13,106 nt of DNA from Sphingobacteriales bacterium. Its GTDB lineage: Bacteria; Bacteroidota; Bacteroidia; Chitinophagales; UBA2359. The position numbers and the translations under genes were made by a program. Of this stretch, positions 1 to 7,274 are shown piece by piece. The DNA lies in NCBI GenBank assembly GCA_016718845.1, contig JADKCK010000086.1, forward strand, positions 1 to 13,106, read 5' to 3'. Within the stretch, counting starts at the first letter, position 1. Each line of letters opens with the position of its first letter. Below the pieces are notes generated by a model. The model was not told where the DNA came from and did no database searches. It saw only the letters and a program-made list of their open reading frames with translations.

Positions 1-2970
1 CGTCGCATCTAAATTTACGTTCAATGGCACATCAGAACAGGTCAATGGAGTTGGATCTACACCTACTGGCTCTGGATTAACCGTTACTGTTACTGTAAAT
101 GGATTGCCCTCACAGTTATTGGGTGATGCTCCACTTACTGGTACTATGGTATATATCACGTTAACTGGTGATCCTGTTGTATTGGTCCAAGCATCATCTG
201 CCAAAACATCAGCAGCTAAACCGTTGCCTATTGCAGGGTTACCAGCAGAGGCAGTTAAGCCATTATCAACAATACTCGTGATGTTATAAGTAGCTGCCAA
301 TGGAACAGTTAAGGTAGCACCAACACCAACTGCTACATCAGAACACGCCACAGGTGTAAGCGGAGTGCCCACTGGCTCGGGGTTTATTAGGATTTGTTGA
401 GTATTTGAAATACTCGATCCGCAACCTGTTCCAGTACAAGTATATGTTGCCCTATAATATACGGCTGTCTGCAATAAGGTAAAGTTATCCAAAGCAGGGG
501 TAGTATAGGTTGTACCTGTTTCGCCAGCTATTACTGTCCAACCAGTTGTACCGTTGGGGCTTGTTTCCCAGGTTATACCGCAAGTACCCGAACCGCCAGA
601 TATAGTGGCAGTAAGCGTAACATCTGTACCACTACAAATGGCAACAGTTGTTTGGCTTAGGTTAACGGTAACTAAGGTTGTTGCCATAGCCGTACAACCA
701 CTGGCATTGGTTACCACTACTGTATAAACACCCGAAGCCTCGGGGGTAGCAGTAACGGTAGGATTTTGAGCCGATGATGTAAATGCGTTAGGTCCGCTCC
801 ACGCATAAGAACTGCCAGATGTAGGTGTACTAAGGTTGATAGTATTACCTTGATTTACTGGACTGTTGCTTGATGCCGAAGCAGAGAAAGCTCCGTTAAT
901 AACTACTGTAGTAGACCCAGTAGCCGAACAAGCATTGCTGTTGGTTACTGTCACGGTATAATCTCCAGCATTAGCGGCGGTTACTGCCGAGATACTTGGA
1001 TTTTGAGACGTTGAGCTAAATCCACTAGGACCGCTCCACGAATACAATATACCACCGCTACTAGTGAGGCTTAATGGATTTCCTCCACAAACAGGGGTAT
1101 TACTACCTGCTGCTACAGTGGGACTAGCCATAACCGTGATAAGTACAGTTGAGGTTGCCGCTACACAAGGACCTGCACCATCGGGGTCGCTGGTAGTTAG
1201 CGTAAGCGTAACCGTGCCCGAAGTAATACTTGGGGTATAGGTAGATGTTAGTAAATTGACATTAGAAAAAGTACCACTTGGTGCTGACCACGTAACAGGT
1301 GTAGCAGGTACCCCTGTAGTAGAACCATTTAGGGTGATACTCTGCCCGGCACAAACCGATTGAGGTGCCCCTGCATTAACTACAGGTGCCTGACCTACAG
1401 TAATAACTACAGTAGAAACTGCAGCCGAACAAGGACCTGCACCGTCGGGGTCGTCGGTGGTAAAGGTAAGTGTAACAGTACCCGAAGTAATACTTGGGGT
1501 ATAAGTAGATGTTAATGAGGTTGCATCAGAAAAAGCGCCACTTGGTGCCGACCATGTACTAATAGCAGCACTTCCGCCCAGAGACCCTCCCAAGGTAATG
1601 GTTCCACCTTGACAAACGGTTTGAGGCAAACCCGCATCAGCGGTAGGTGTGGCGTTAATAGTAACCGCCGTTGTGCCAACTGTTGAGCAGCCTGCACTAT
1701 TAGTTACAGTTACTGTGTAAGTACCTGTAGCTGCCGGTGTTACGCTAATAATACTCGGATTTTGCACAGCCGAAGTAAAACCATTGGGACCTGCCCAACT
1801 GTAGGTACTACCTCCTGTTGCTAATAAAGATAGTGTAGAACCTTCACAAGTTGGGCTATTGCTACTTACTGTAATGGTTGGCAACAACGATACAGATGCA
1901 ATAATGGGTGTACTTGTAGCGGTATTAACGGTACTTAAAGCCGTTGAAGAAACAACAATTGGACCAGGAGCAGCAGCACCAAATGTAACGGCTCCACTAC
2001 CATAGTTGCCCTCGCCGCTACCAGCAGGAGTCAAAAATTGATTGCTTAAAAATCCAGCATCTGAAGTATACATTACCATTACTTTGATAATGCCGCCTGT
2101 ATAGCCAATTAAAGATTTAGGCAAACCTGCCTCAAATCCTTGTGTTTGGCTGCTGTTAGCGGGGCTAGCTTTTAGGTCTACTCCACCAACAGCAGCAGCA
2201 CTATTGTCACCCAAGTAAGTATTTGGTCCACCGCCAGAACCCGCTGTTCCGCTTAATGTGTATAAATCCCAAAAATAATTACTTCCGTTTGTACCCATTG
2301 TTAAACAATAATCGGGTAAAAAACCGCTATCAAAGGTAGTAGACGAGTTAAAGTCGTCAACACCTTGAGGGGCACCAGCTCGTCCAAAATTACCATCTGC
2401 ATATCCGCCCGACTTAGAGTCGATAAATACCAATATACGGTTGCCATTTTGTACGTTTCCAGCTACTGCCAGGTAAAAATCGTTAGCTGTACCAAACGAG
2501 TACAGAGCATTTACCTCGTGTCCAGCTCCAAAACCTGGTGCAGCACCACCTGCCGATGTAGACAGTGGTGTATCCCATAGGGCTTCGTTGATTACACCAT
2601 CGAAGGTGGGCTTATTGGTCAAACGAGTTGTTACTTGTTGACCATTAGTTAAACTGCTCGAAGAATAGGTATTGGATATACCTGGACCTTGTACCACACT
2701 ACCATTCACCAAAAACTCATAAGTATTGGTTCCAGTTGTGGGACTGCCTGTTGCAGTAAAATTGAGCGCCGTGGCAGCACATACTGTACCTGTTGGACTA
2801 ACGCCCAAAGAGACAGTAGGAGCCGCTGGTGGCGGTGGTGGAAGCGCCGCTGCGGAATGAATAGTAGTTTCTGTGCCAGTTACTGCTCCCAATACTTCAA
2901 AAGAATTGGATGCAGTAATTACAGAAAAGACTATCGAAATATGAAATAGTATCAAGTAAAAATCTTTCAT
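1..2970 (-). CDS. Giant secreted Ig/PKD-repeat protein with CBM9/DOMON-like domain (N-terminal 990 residues, runs off left edge)
   Basis: The frame is open from ATG at 2970 to base 1 with no stop, giving 990 codons. An in-frame TAA lies 36 nt upstream with no other start between, which fixes the start. Residues 2-20 look like a Sec signal peptide (MKDFYLILFHISIVFSVITA). Residues 45-49 are five prolines. Residues 52-116 form an Ig-like unit. Residues 120-335 resemble the CBM9/DOMON-type beta-sandwich seen in Bacteroidota secreted proteins: FDGVINEALW, then RILVFIDSKSGG, then GFLSNQFLTPAG. Further Ig/PKD-like units follow at about 363-438, 441-525, 530-613, 617-692, 696-770, 772-863 and 866-966, and another begins at 967. 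Units 441-525 and 530-613 share the TYTPSITSGTVTLT...DPDGAGPC core with the neighbouring giant gene. The role is probably surface or secreted binding, perhaps of carbohydrate; this is inferred from domain types only. Any C-terminal sorting domain would lie outside the window. Confidence 0.88.
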   Translation of the reverse strand, partial: MKDFYLILFHISIVFSVITASNSFEVLGAVTGTETTIHSAAALPPPPPAAPTVSLGVSPTGTVCAATALNFTATGSPTTGTNTYEFLVNGSVVQGPGISNTYSSSSLTNGQQVTTRLTNKPTFDGVINEALWDTPLSTSAGGAAPGFGAGHEVNALYSFGTANDFYLAVAGNVQNGNRILVFIDSKSGGYADGNFGRAGAPQGVDDFNSSTTFDSGFLPDYCLTMGTNGSNYFWDLYTLSGTAGSGGGPNTYLGDNSAAAVGGVDLKASPANSSQTQGFEAGLPKSLIGYTGGIIKVMVMYTSDAGFLSNQFLTPAGSGEGNYGSGAVTFGAAAPGPIVVSSTALSTVNTATSTPIIASVSLLPTITVSSNSPTCEGSTLSLLATGGSTYSWAGPNGFTSAVQNPSIISVTPAATGTYTVTVTNSAGCSTVGTTAVTINATPTADAGLPQTVCQGGTITLGGSLGGSAAISTWSAPSGAFSDATSLTSTYTPSITSGTVTLTFTTDDPDGAGPCSAAVSTVVITVGQAPVVNAGAPQSVCAGQSITLNGSTTGVPATPVTWSAPSGTFSNVNLLTSTYTPSITSGTVTLTLTTSDPDGAGPCVAATSTVLITVMASPTVAAGSNTPVCGGNPLSLTSSGGILYSWSGPSGFSSTSQNPSISAVTAANAGDYTVTVTNSNACSATGSTTVVINGAFSASASSNSPVNQGNTINLSTPTSGSSYAWSGPNAFTSSAQNPTVTATPEASGVYTVVVTNASGCTAMATTLVTVNLSQTTVAICSGTDVTLTATISGGSGTCGITWETSPNGTTGWTVIAGETGTTYTTPALDNFTLLQTAVYYRATYTCTGTGCGSSISNTQQILINPEPVGTPLTPVACSDVAVGVGATLTVPLAATYNITSIVDNGLTASAGNPAIGNGLAADVLADDAWTNTTGSPVNVIYTIVPVSGASPNNCEGNPFTVTVTVNPEPVGVDPTPLTCSDVPLNVNLDAT
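1132..1650 (-). repeat. Two adjacent related Ig-like units within the left giant gene
   Basis: Residues 441-525 (1396-1650) and 530-613 (1132-1383) are tandem paralogous units. Both carry N/D-A-G-x-P-Q-(T/S)-V-C at the start, W-S-A-P-S-G in the middle, TSTYTPSITSGTVTLT, and D-P-D-G-A-G-P-C near the end. The same unit occurs twice in the neighbouring giant gene, within 7539-9524. The two cysteines per unit could form a disulfide, as in related Ig-like folds; that is inference. Confidence 0.8.
1943..2613 (-). other. CBM9/DOMON-like domain coding segment (residues 120-343 of the left giant protein)
   Basis: This segment differs in composition from the Thr/Ser/Gly-rich repeats around it. It contains aromatic and acidic positions typical of a globular beta-sandwich: FDGVINEALW at the start, a run ending in LVFIDSKSGGY, the phrase GVDDFNSSTTFDSGF, Y-F-W-D-L-Y, and FLSNQFLTPAGSGEGNYGSG at the end. 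The D-G-x-(I)-x-E-x-x-W opening resembles the CBM9-like/DOMON-like group, whose members bind sugars or heme. I cannot verify the family without a profile search, and the ligand is unknown. Confidence 0.55.
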
Positions 2971-3510
2971 AATTCGAAATAATTTATGTAGATAATTTTT
3001 TAGTTAAAATATTACTATATTTGAACATCTTTTGTTGCAAATTAGATTATATTATTAAATATATGTTTTATTGTGATGCATTTTTTAATTTCTATTTAAT
3101 GTAGATGTGGTTTTTATAAAATTATAAATAATTTGCTTTTCATGTAATCTGTAAACAAAGTGTTTGCTGTTATTATGAAGTGATGAATTAGCTAATTTGT
3201 GACAGATTTTTGGCAACTAATAATAAATTTTTTTATTTGCCATTAATTATAAATGTTTCTTCAAATTACCACCACTAGCATCTAATTAATTGGAAGTAGG
3301 CTAAGAACTATGTTTTTTAACTCTCCATTTCGCCCACAGCTATTTATTTAATACTTTCAGAGCCTTAATTCAACAGTGTTTTAAGCAATCAATGGGCAAG
3401 TAAATTAATCTTTACAATTCATAATAAATTAAAATAATTTTGTAATTAATTAAAAATCAAGAAGTTACAAAATCATTACCTACCTAATGAAACGAGAAAA
3501 AATATTCATC

Positions 3511-3541
3511 TTATTAGATAAGAAAAAATATGGTAACTTTG
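3511..3541 (+). promoter_or_regulatory. Possible Bacteroidota-type promoter facing right (first of a pair)
   Basis: TAACTTTG at 3534-3541 matches the Bacteroidota -7 consensus TAnnTTTG. A TTA at 3511-3513, 20 nt upstream, is an imperfect -33 element (consensus TTG). It points away from the left giant gene and towards the 3' end of the right one, with no ORF downstream on the plus strand. In such AT-rich DNA a chance match is quite possible. Confidence 0.22.
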
Positions 3542-3555
3542 TCGTTAAAATGTAA

Positions 3556-3586
3556 TTGTACAATATTTTAAGTTGTGGTACTTTTG
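3556..3586 (+). promoter_or_regulatory. Possible Bacteroidota-type promoter facing right (second of a pair)
   Basis: TACTTTTG at 3579-3586 matches TAnnTTTG, and TTG at 3556-3558 sits 20 nt upstream, a good -33/-7 spacing for this phylum. It lies 45 nt after the previous box, and the two share the local word TGGTA. If active it could start a small RNA or a transcript antisense to the 3' end of the right giant gene. No downstream ORF is visible, so the call is weak. Confidence 0.3.
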
Positions 3587-4119
3587 TAAAATGGTAAAAC
3601 AGCATTTGAATTAATCACTGCAATTATAAAAGTATATTTTTTTATAGCAATCGTACTGCTTATTCATAATGTAGTTTAGTAAATACGTGTACTTGTATAA
3701 ATATTTACTTTACACCACAAAATTCCGTCTTTAATAACTGTCAGACTATTAACTTTTTACTTATTGATACTGTATTATTCGTTGTAATAATAGCACATTT
3801 TTTGGTTGATATTTGCCAGTTAATCCGCAGATAATTACACCATAATATCCACTTAGGTAAGTATCTAACCCAAAACCAAACAGTGTAATTTGCTTTTATT
3901 GTTTTTGAAAGGCAAAGCTACTATTTTTTTTTTGCAAAGCATCTTTTTGTCAAAAAAACTTACAAATTATTTTTAATAAACAAACTCTGTGAAATATTAG
4001 TATTTATTAGAATGTTTTTAAATACAACTACTTTATCCGTCAAAACTAAAAATAGTGCCGTATTAAATCATACTAATTAACTTTTATTTCTAATTTTATT
4101 GCTGTATTTTTTTAACGTT

Positions 4120-6951
4120 TTATGGATTACTTTGAATAATTATACTCGGCAAACCATTAACTGTTACCGTAGCACTTGCCGACGTAGCCGTTGCACAACC
4201 ATCGCCACCACAAGTGTAAGTAGCATGGTAATAGGTAGTTACACTTAAAACAGGGGTGGTGTAGGTAGTAGCATTTGCACCCGGTATCGGCAACCATGTT
4301 GTTCCATTTGGACTACTCTCCCACTGAATACTACAACCGTTTGCCCCGCCTGCGGGGGTAGCTGTTAGGGTAGCATCGCCACCCACACAAACACTCGTGC
4401 CACCCGATACGCTAATACTCGGAACCGCATTTACCGTTATCACTGCCGTATTTGAGGTCGCATCGCAAGGAGTTGAACAATCATAAATAGCTCGATAATA
4501 GGTAGTTGTACTTAGGGCAGATGAGGTGTAACTGATGCCCGTAGCTCCCGATATATTGCTCCAAGACGAACCATCAGGACTCGATTGCCACTGAATGCCA
4601 CAATTTGCCGCATCGGGATTAGTAACACTTGCCACCAAATTAGCCACACCGCCCGCACAAATACTCGTAGAATTTGCAACGCTAATACTCGGCGTTGGAC
4701 TACTACCTACCACTATACCCAGAACAGTTGTAGCACAACTATTAACATCTGTTACCGTAAGGCTATATGTACCGGCATCTAAACCGCTAATAGTTGGCAC
4801 ATTTCCGCCACCACTCGACCATGTATAGGTGTATGCAGTAGTACCTCCATTAACACTTGCTGCAATACTGCCATTGTTAGCAGCCGAGCAACTTTCGTTG
4901 GTAACAATTGGGGCATTTATCGTTAATACATCGGGTTGTGTAATAAGCGTTGTGGCAGATGCCGTGCAACCGTTGGTATCTGTTACCGTTACGCTGTAAG
5001 CGCCCGCACTTAAACTGCTAATACTTACCGTAGTAGCACTCGTCGACCAAAGATACCCAATGGGCACAGAACCTCCTATAACATTAACTGTGGCAGCTCC
5101 ATTATTAAGTTCGTTGCAGGTTTCGTTGGTTGGCGTAATAGTTGCAGCAAGCAACGAGGGTTGGGTTATCGTTTGGCTTAAAATAGTTGTACAACCATTA
5201 TTATCAGTAATAGTTACCACGTATGTACCTGCTGACAAAGGATTTAAATCTTGGGTGTTTGCTCCGTTAGACCAAATATAGGTATAGGGCGATGTGCCAC
5301 CCGATACGCTTACATCAATACTTCCGTTATTAAGTTGGTTGCAAGTTTCGTTGGCAAAGGTAGCTACCGCATTAAGTGGCATTGATGGTTCCGATACCAC
5401 CGCAACAGCCGTAGTTGAACAACCATTTTGGTCGGTGACCGTTACCGTATAGGTATTGGGCGAAAGATTAGTGATTGTTTGTGTGGTCTGCGAGTTACTC
5501 CAATTGTAGGTGTAGGTAGGCATACCGCCTATTGCATTGGCTGTTGCCGAACCATTGGTTTCGCCAAAACAGGCTACCCCAACAGTACTTGTTGTAACGC
5601 TTAGTAGTTCATTGATAGTTATTGTTGTCGTTGCCGTCACCGCAGGACAACCGCCTGACGCAGCTATCGTATAAGTAACCGTATAGGTACCTGCTGTACT
5701 CGCTGCTAAATCCACCGCTCCTGTCGAGGCATTGATGCTCAACCCAGCGGTGCTACTGTATGTGCCGCCACTCGTACCCGTCAAGCTAACACTCGCCGTG
5801 CCGCCATTGGAACAGTATGGACTGCCCGAATAAACAATACTTGCCGTAGGTAAAGTAGTGATGGTGATGCTTGTCGTTGCCGTCACCGCAGGACAACCGC
5901 CTGACGCAGCTATCGTATAAGTAACCGTATAAGTACCCGCTGTACTCGCTGATAAATCCACCGCTCCCGTCGAGCTATCAATGCTCAATCCCACCGTACT
6001 GCTGTATGTGCCGCCACTCGTGCCCGTCAAGCTAACACTCGCAGTGCCGCCATTGGAACAGTATGGACTGCCCGAATAAACAATGCTTGCCGTTGGTAAA
6101 GTAGTGATGGTGATGCTTGTCGTTGCTGTCACCACAGGGCAGCCACCCGAAGCAGCTATCGTATAAGTAACCGTATAAGTACCTGCTGTACTCGCTGCTA
6201 AATCCACCGCTCCTGTCGAGCTATCAATGCTCAACCCTGCCGTACTGCTGTATGTGCCGCCACTCGTACCTGTCAAGTTAACACTTGCCGTGCCGCCATT
6301 GGAACAGTATGGACTGCCCGAATAAACAATGCTTGCCGTAGGTAAGGTAGTGATGGTGATGCTGGTCGTTGCTGTCACCGCAGGACAACCACCTGCCGCA
6401 GCTATGGTATAGGTTACGGTATAGGTGCCTGCTGTACTCGCTGCTAAATCCACCGCTCCCGTCGAGCTATCAATGCTCAATCCCACCGTACTGCTGTATG
6501 TGCCGCCACTCGTGCCCGTCAAGCTAACACTTGCCGTGCCGCCATTGGAACAGTATGGACTGCCCGAATAAACAATGCTTGCCGTAGGTAAAGTAGTGAT
6601 GGTGATGCTCGTCGTTGCCGTCACCGCAGGGCAACCGCCTGCCGCAGCTATGGTATAGGTTACCGTATAAGTACCTGCTGTACTCGCTGCTAAATCTACC
6701 GCTCCTGTCGAGCTATCAATGCTCAATCCCACCGTACTGCTGTATGTGCCGCCACTCGTGCCCGTCAAGCTAACACTCGCCGTGCCGCCATTGGAACAGT
6801 ATGGACTGCCCGAATAAACAATACTTGCCGTAGGTAAGGTAGTGATGGTGATGCTCGTTGTTGCCGTTACCGCAGGGCAGCCACCTGCCGCAGCTATCGT
6901 ATAGGGTACGGTATAGGTGCCTGCTGTACTCGCTGCTAAATCACCGCCCTG
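4120..6951 (-). CDS. Giant adhesin, C-terminal fragment: Ig-like repeats, four SprB-type repeats, two Ig-like units
   Basis: The frame is open from 6951 (just after an in-frame TGA at 6952-6954) to TAA at 4120-4122. The first start codon a gene caller can use is TTG at 6766-6768, which is the Leu of S-L-T-G-T-S-G-G inside a repeat, so this is a continuation and not a separate gene. It encodes five intact 82-residue repeats (5614-6843), then four SprB-type repeats (4708-5598; NGS...GG...YTYxWS...GTYxVTVTDxNGC pattern), then two ~95-residue Ig-like units with I-Q-W-(Q/E)-S-S-P-(D/N)-G. The protein stops at S-I-I-I-Q-S-N-P. No type IX secretion C-terminal domain or gliding-motility-type terminus is visible, which is unusual for a protein of this kind. 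SprB repeats are named after the mobile gliding adhesin of Flavobacterium johnsoniae; gliding itself cannot be inferred here. Confidence 0.82.
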   Translation of the reverse strand, partial: QGGDLAASTAGTYTVPYTIAAAGGCPAVTATTSITITTLPTASIVYSGSPYCSNGGTASVSLTGTSGGTYSSTVGLSIDSSTGAVDLAASTAGTYTVTYTIAAAGGCPAVTATTSITITTLPTASIVYSGSPYCSNGGTASVSLTGTSGGTYSSTVGLSIDSSTGAVDLAASTAGTYTVTYTIAAAGGCPAVTATTSITITTLPTASIVYSGSPYCSNGGTASVNLTGTSGGTYSSTAGLSIDSSTGAVDLAASTAGTYTVTYTIAASGGCPVVTATTSITITTLPTASIVYSGSPYCSNGGTASVSLTGTSGGTYSSTVGLSIDSSTGAVDLSASTAGTYTVTYTIAASGGCPAVTATTSITITTLPTASIVYSGSPYCSNGGTASVSLTGTSGGTYSSTAGLSINASTGAVDLAASTAGTYTVTYTIAASGGCPAVTATTTITINELLSVTTSTVGVACFGETNGSATANAIGGMPTYTYNWSNSQTTQTITNLSPNTYTVTVTDQNGCSTTAVAVVSEPSMPLNAVATFANETCNQLNNGSIDVSVSGGTSPYTYIWSNGANTQDLNPLSAGTYVVTITDNNGCTTILSQTITQPSLLAATITPTNETCNELNNGAATVNVIGGSVPIGYLWSTSATTVSISSLSAGAYSVTVTDTNGCTASATTLITQPDVLTINAPIVTNESCSAANNGSIAASVNGGTTAYTYTWSSGGGNVPTISGLDAGTYSLTVTDVNSCATTVLGIVVGSSPTPSISVANSTSICAGGVANLVASVTNPDAANCGIQWQSSPDGSSWSNISGATGISYTSSALSTTTYYRAIYDCSTPCDATSNTAVITVNAVPSISVSGGTSVCVGGDATLTATPAGGANGCSIQWESSPNGTTWLPIPGANATTYTTPVLSVTTYYHATYTCGGDGCATATSASATVTVNGLPSIIIQSNP
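4123..4707 (-). other. Two terminal Ig-like units and abrupt C-terminus
   Basis: The last 195 residues are two related units. Each has a C-(A/V)-G-G near the start, a W-(Q/E)-S-S-P-(D/N)-G turn, a T-T-Y-Y-(R/H)-A strand and paired cysteines. The second ends V-T-V-N-G-L-P and is followed by only S-I-I-I-Q-S-N-P before TAA. In related proteins the V-N-x-x-P linker normally leads into another unit or a sorting domain, so the end looks cut short. Confidence 0.7.
4708..5598 (-). repeat. Four SprB-type repeats (protein level)
   Basis: Four units of about 70-75 residues lie at roughly 5389-5598, 5158-5379, 4933-5157 and 4708-4932. Each has a Cys near the start followed by N-G-(S/A) (C-F-G-E-T-N-G-S, C-N-Q-L-N-N-G-S, C-N-E-L-N-N-G-A, C-S-A-A-N-N-G-S), then G-G, Y-x-W-S, a L-x-x-(G/N)-x-Y strand and V-T-(V/I)-T-D-x-N-(G/S)-C. 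This matches the SprB repeat family common in Bacteroidota surface proteins. The copies are diverged in DNA, unlike the 246-bp array just upstream, so they are older or less homogenised. Confidence 0.85.
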
Positions 6952-7274
6952 TCAGGCTGCTCCCGCCCCCCCGTCAACTGCCGCCCCGGGTGGACGCCCG
7001 AATAAACAAGCTTGCCGTAGGTAAAGTGTATGGTGATGCTGGTCGTTGCCGTCACCGCAGGGCAACCGCCTGACGCAGCTATCGTATAAGTAACCGTATA
7101 AGTACCCGCTGTACTCGCTGCTAAATCCACCGCTCCCGTCGAGCTGTTGATGCTCAAACCTGCCGTACTGCTGTATGTGCCGCCACTCGTGCCCGTCAAG
7201 CTAACACTTGCCGTGCCGCCATTGGAACAGTATGGACTGCCCGAATAAACAATACTTGCCGTAGGTAAAGTAGT
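5614..7274 (-). repeat. Tandem array of seven 246-bp (82-residue) Ig-like repeats, one damaged
   Basis: In gene order the copies lie at 7029-7274, 6844-7028 (damaged, 185 bp), 6598-6843, 6352-6597, 6106-6351, 5860-6105 and 5614-5859. The intact copies have exactly the same length. Each encodes TTLPTASIVYSGSPYCSNGG at its start, G-T-Y-S-S-T-(A/V)-G-L-S-I in the middle and a G-G-C-P-(A/V)-V near the end. They differ by only a few mostly synonymous changes (A/V after SST, I-D-S/I-N-S/I-N-A, AAA/AAS before GGC). Such identity implies recent amplification or continuing gene conversion. Two cysteines per copy could form a disulfide in each Ig-like domain, making a stiff stalk; this is inference. 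Confidence 0.95.
6844..7028 (-). repeat. Damaged copy of the 246-bp repeat (net 61-bp loss, frameshift)
   Basis: This copy is 185 bp instead of 246 bp. Its gene-proximal side keeps recognisable words with single bases missing: the stretch normally encoding I-T-T-L-P-T lacks two bases, and the G-C-A-G-T-C-C word has lost its A. The middle is replaced by a short GC-rich jumble including a run of seven C on the plus strand (6966-6972). On the far side one G of the normal GTGGAT is missing, creating TAG at 6936-6938. Scattered indels at both edges plus a short middle look like a badly resolved consensus in a collapsed repeat, not one clean deletion. Confidence 0.85.

Larger units (their letters stand above)
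2971..4119. other. AT-rich intergenic region with no gene
   Basis: This 1.15-kb stretch has roughly 20-25% G+C by eye, against about half in the flanking genes, with frequent stops in all frames. I see no tRNA, no credible ORF and no clear GC-rich hairpin plus U-tract terminator after the giant gene stop at 4120-4122. No perfect TAnnTTTG box lies on the minus strand in the 500 nt before the left giant gene. One minus-strand TAGCTTTG (3913-3920) exists, but its nearest TTG elements are 14 and 30 nt away, poor spacings. The region probably holds the 3' end of one transcription unit and the leader of the next. Confidence 0.75.

Noticed and set aside
2365..2949. Plus-strand ORFs of 71 and 86 codons
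   Set aside because: They lie opposite the well-supported left giant gene. Their translations are low-complexity Cys/Ser/Arg-rich shadow sequences with no domain or start context.
3016..3023. TATATTTG as a plus-strand -7 promoter box
   Set aside because: It matches TAnnTTTG but has no TTG at the expected distance and no gene downstream on that strand. It is probably chance in AT-rich DNA.
3913..3940. Two GCTTTGC words on the minus strand around an A-run, considered as a promoter for the left giant gene
   Set aside because: TAGCTTTG fits a -7 box, but upstream TTG elements are 14 or 30 nt away and the start codon is about 940 nt downstream.
4080..4119. Intrinsic terminator after the right giant gene
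   Set aside because: The AACGTT palindrome next to an A-run is too short and AT-rich to call a hairpin, and no GC-rich stem followed by a T-tract is visible.
6766..6768. TTG as a true start of an 882-codon gene
   Set aside because: The codon is the Leu inside a repeat, the frame is open further upstream, and there is no signal peptide or leader.
5614..7274. Regular repeats as a possible CRISPR array
   Set aside because: The repeat unit is 246 bp, is coding throughout in one frame and has no unique spacers.
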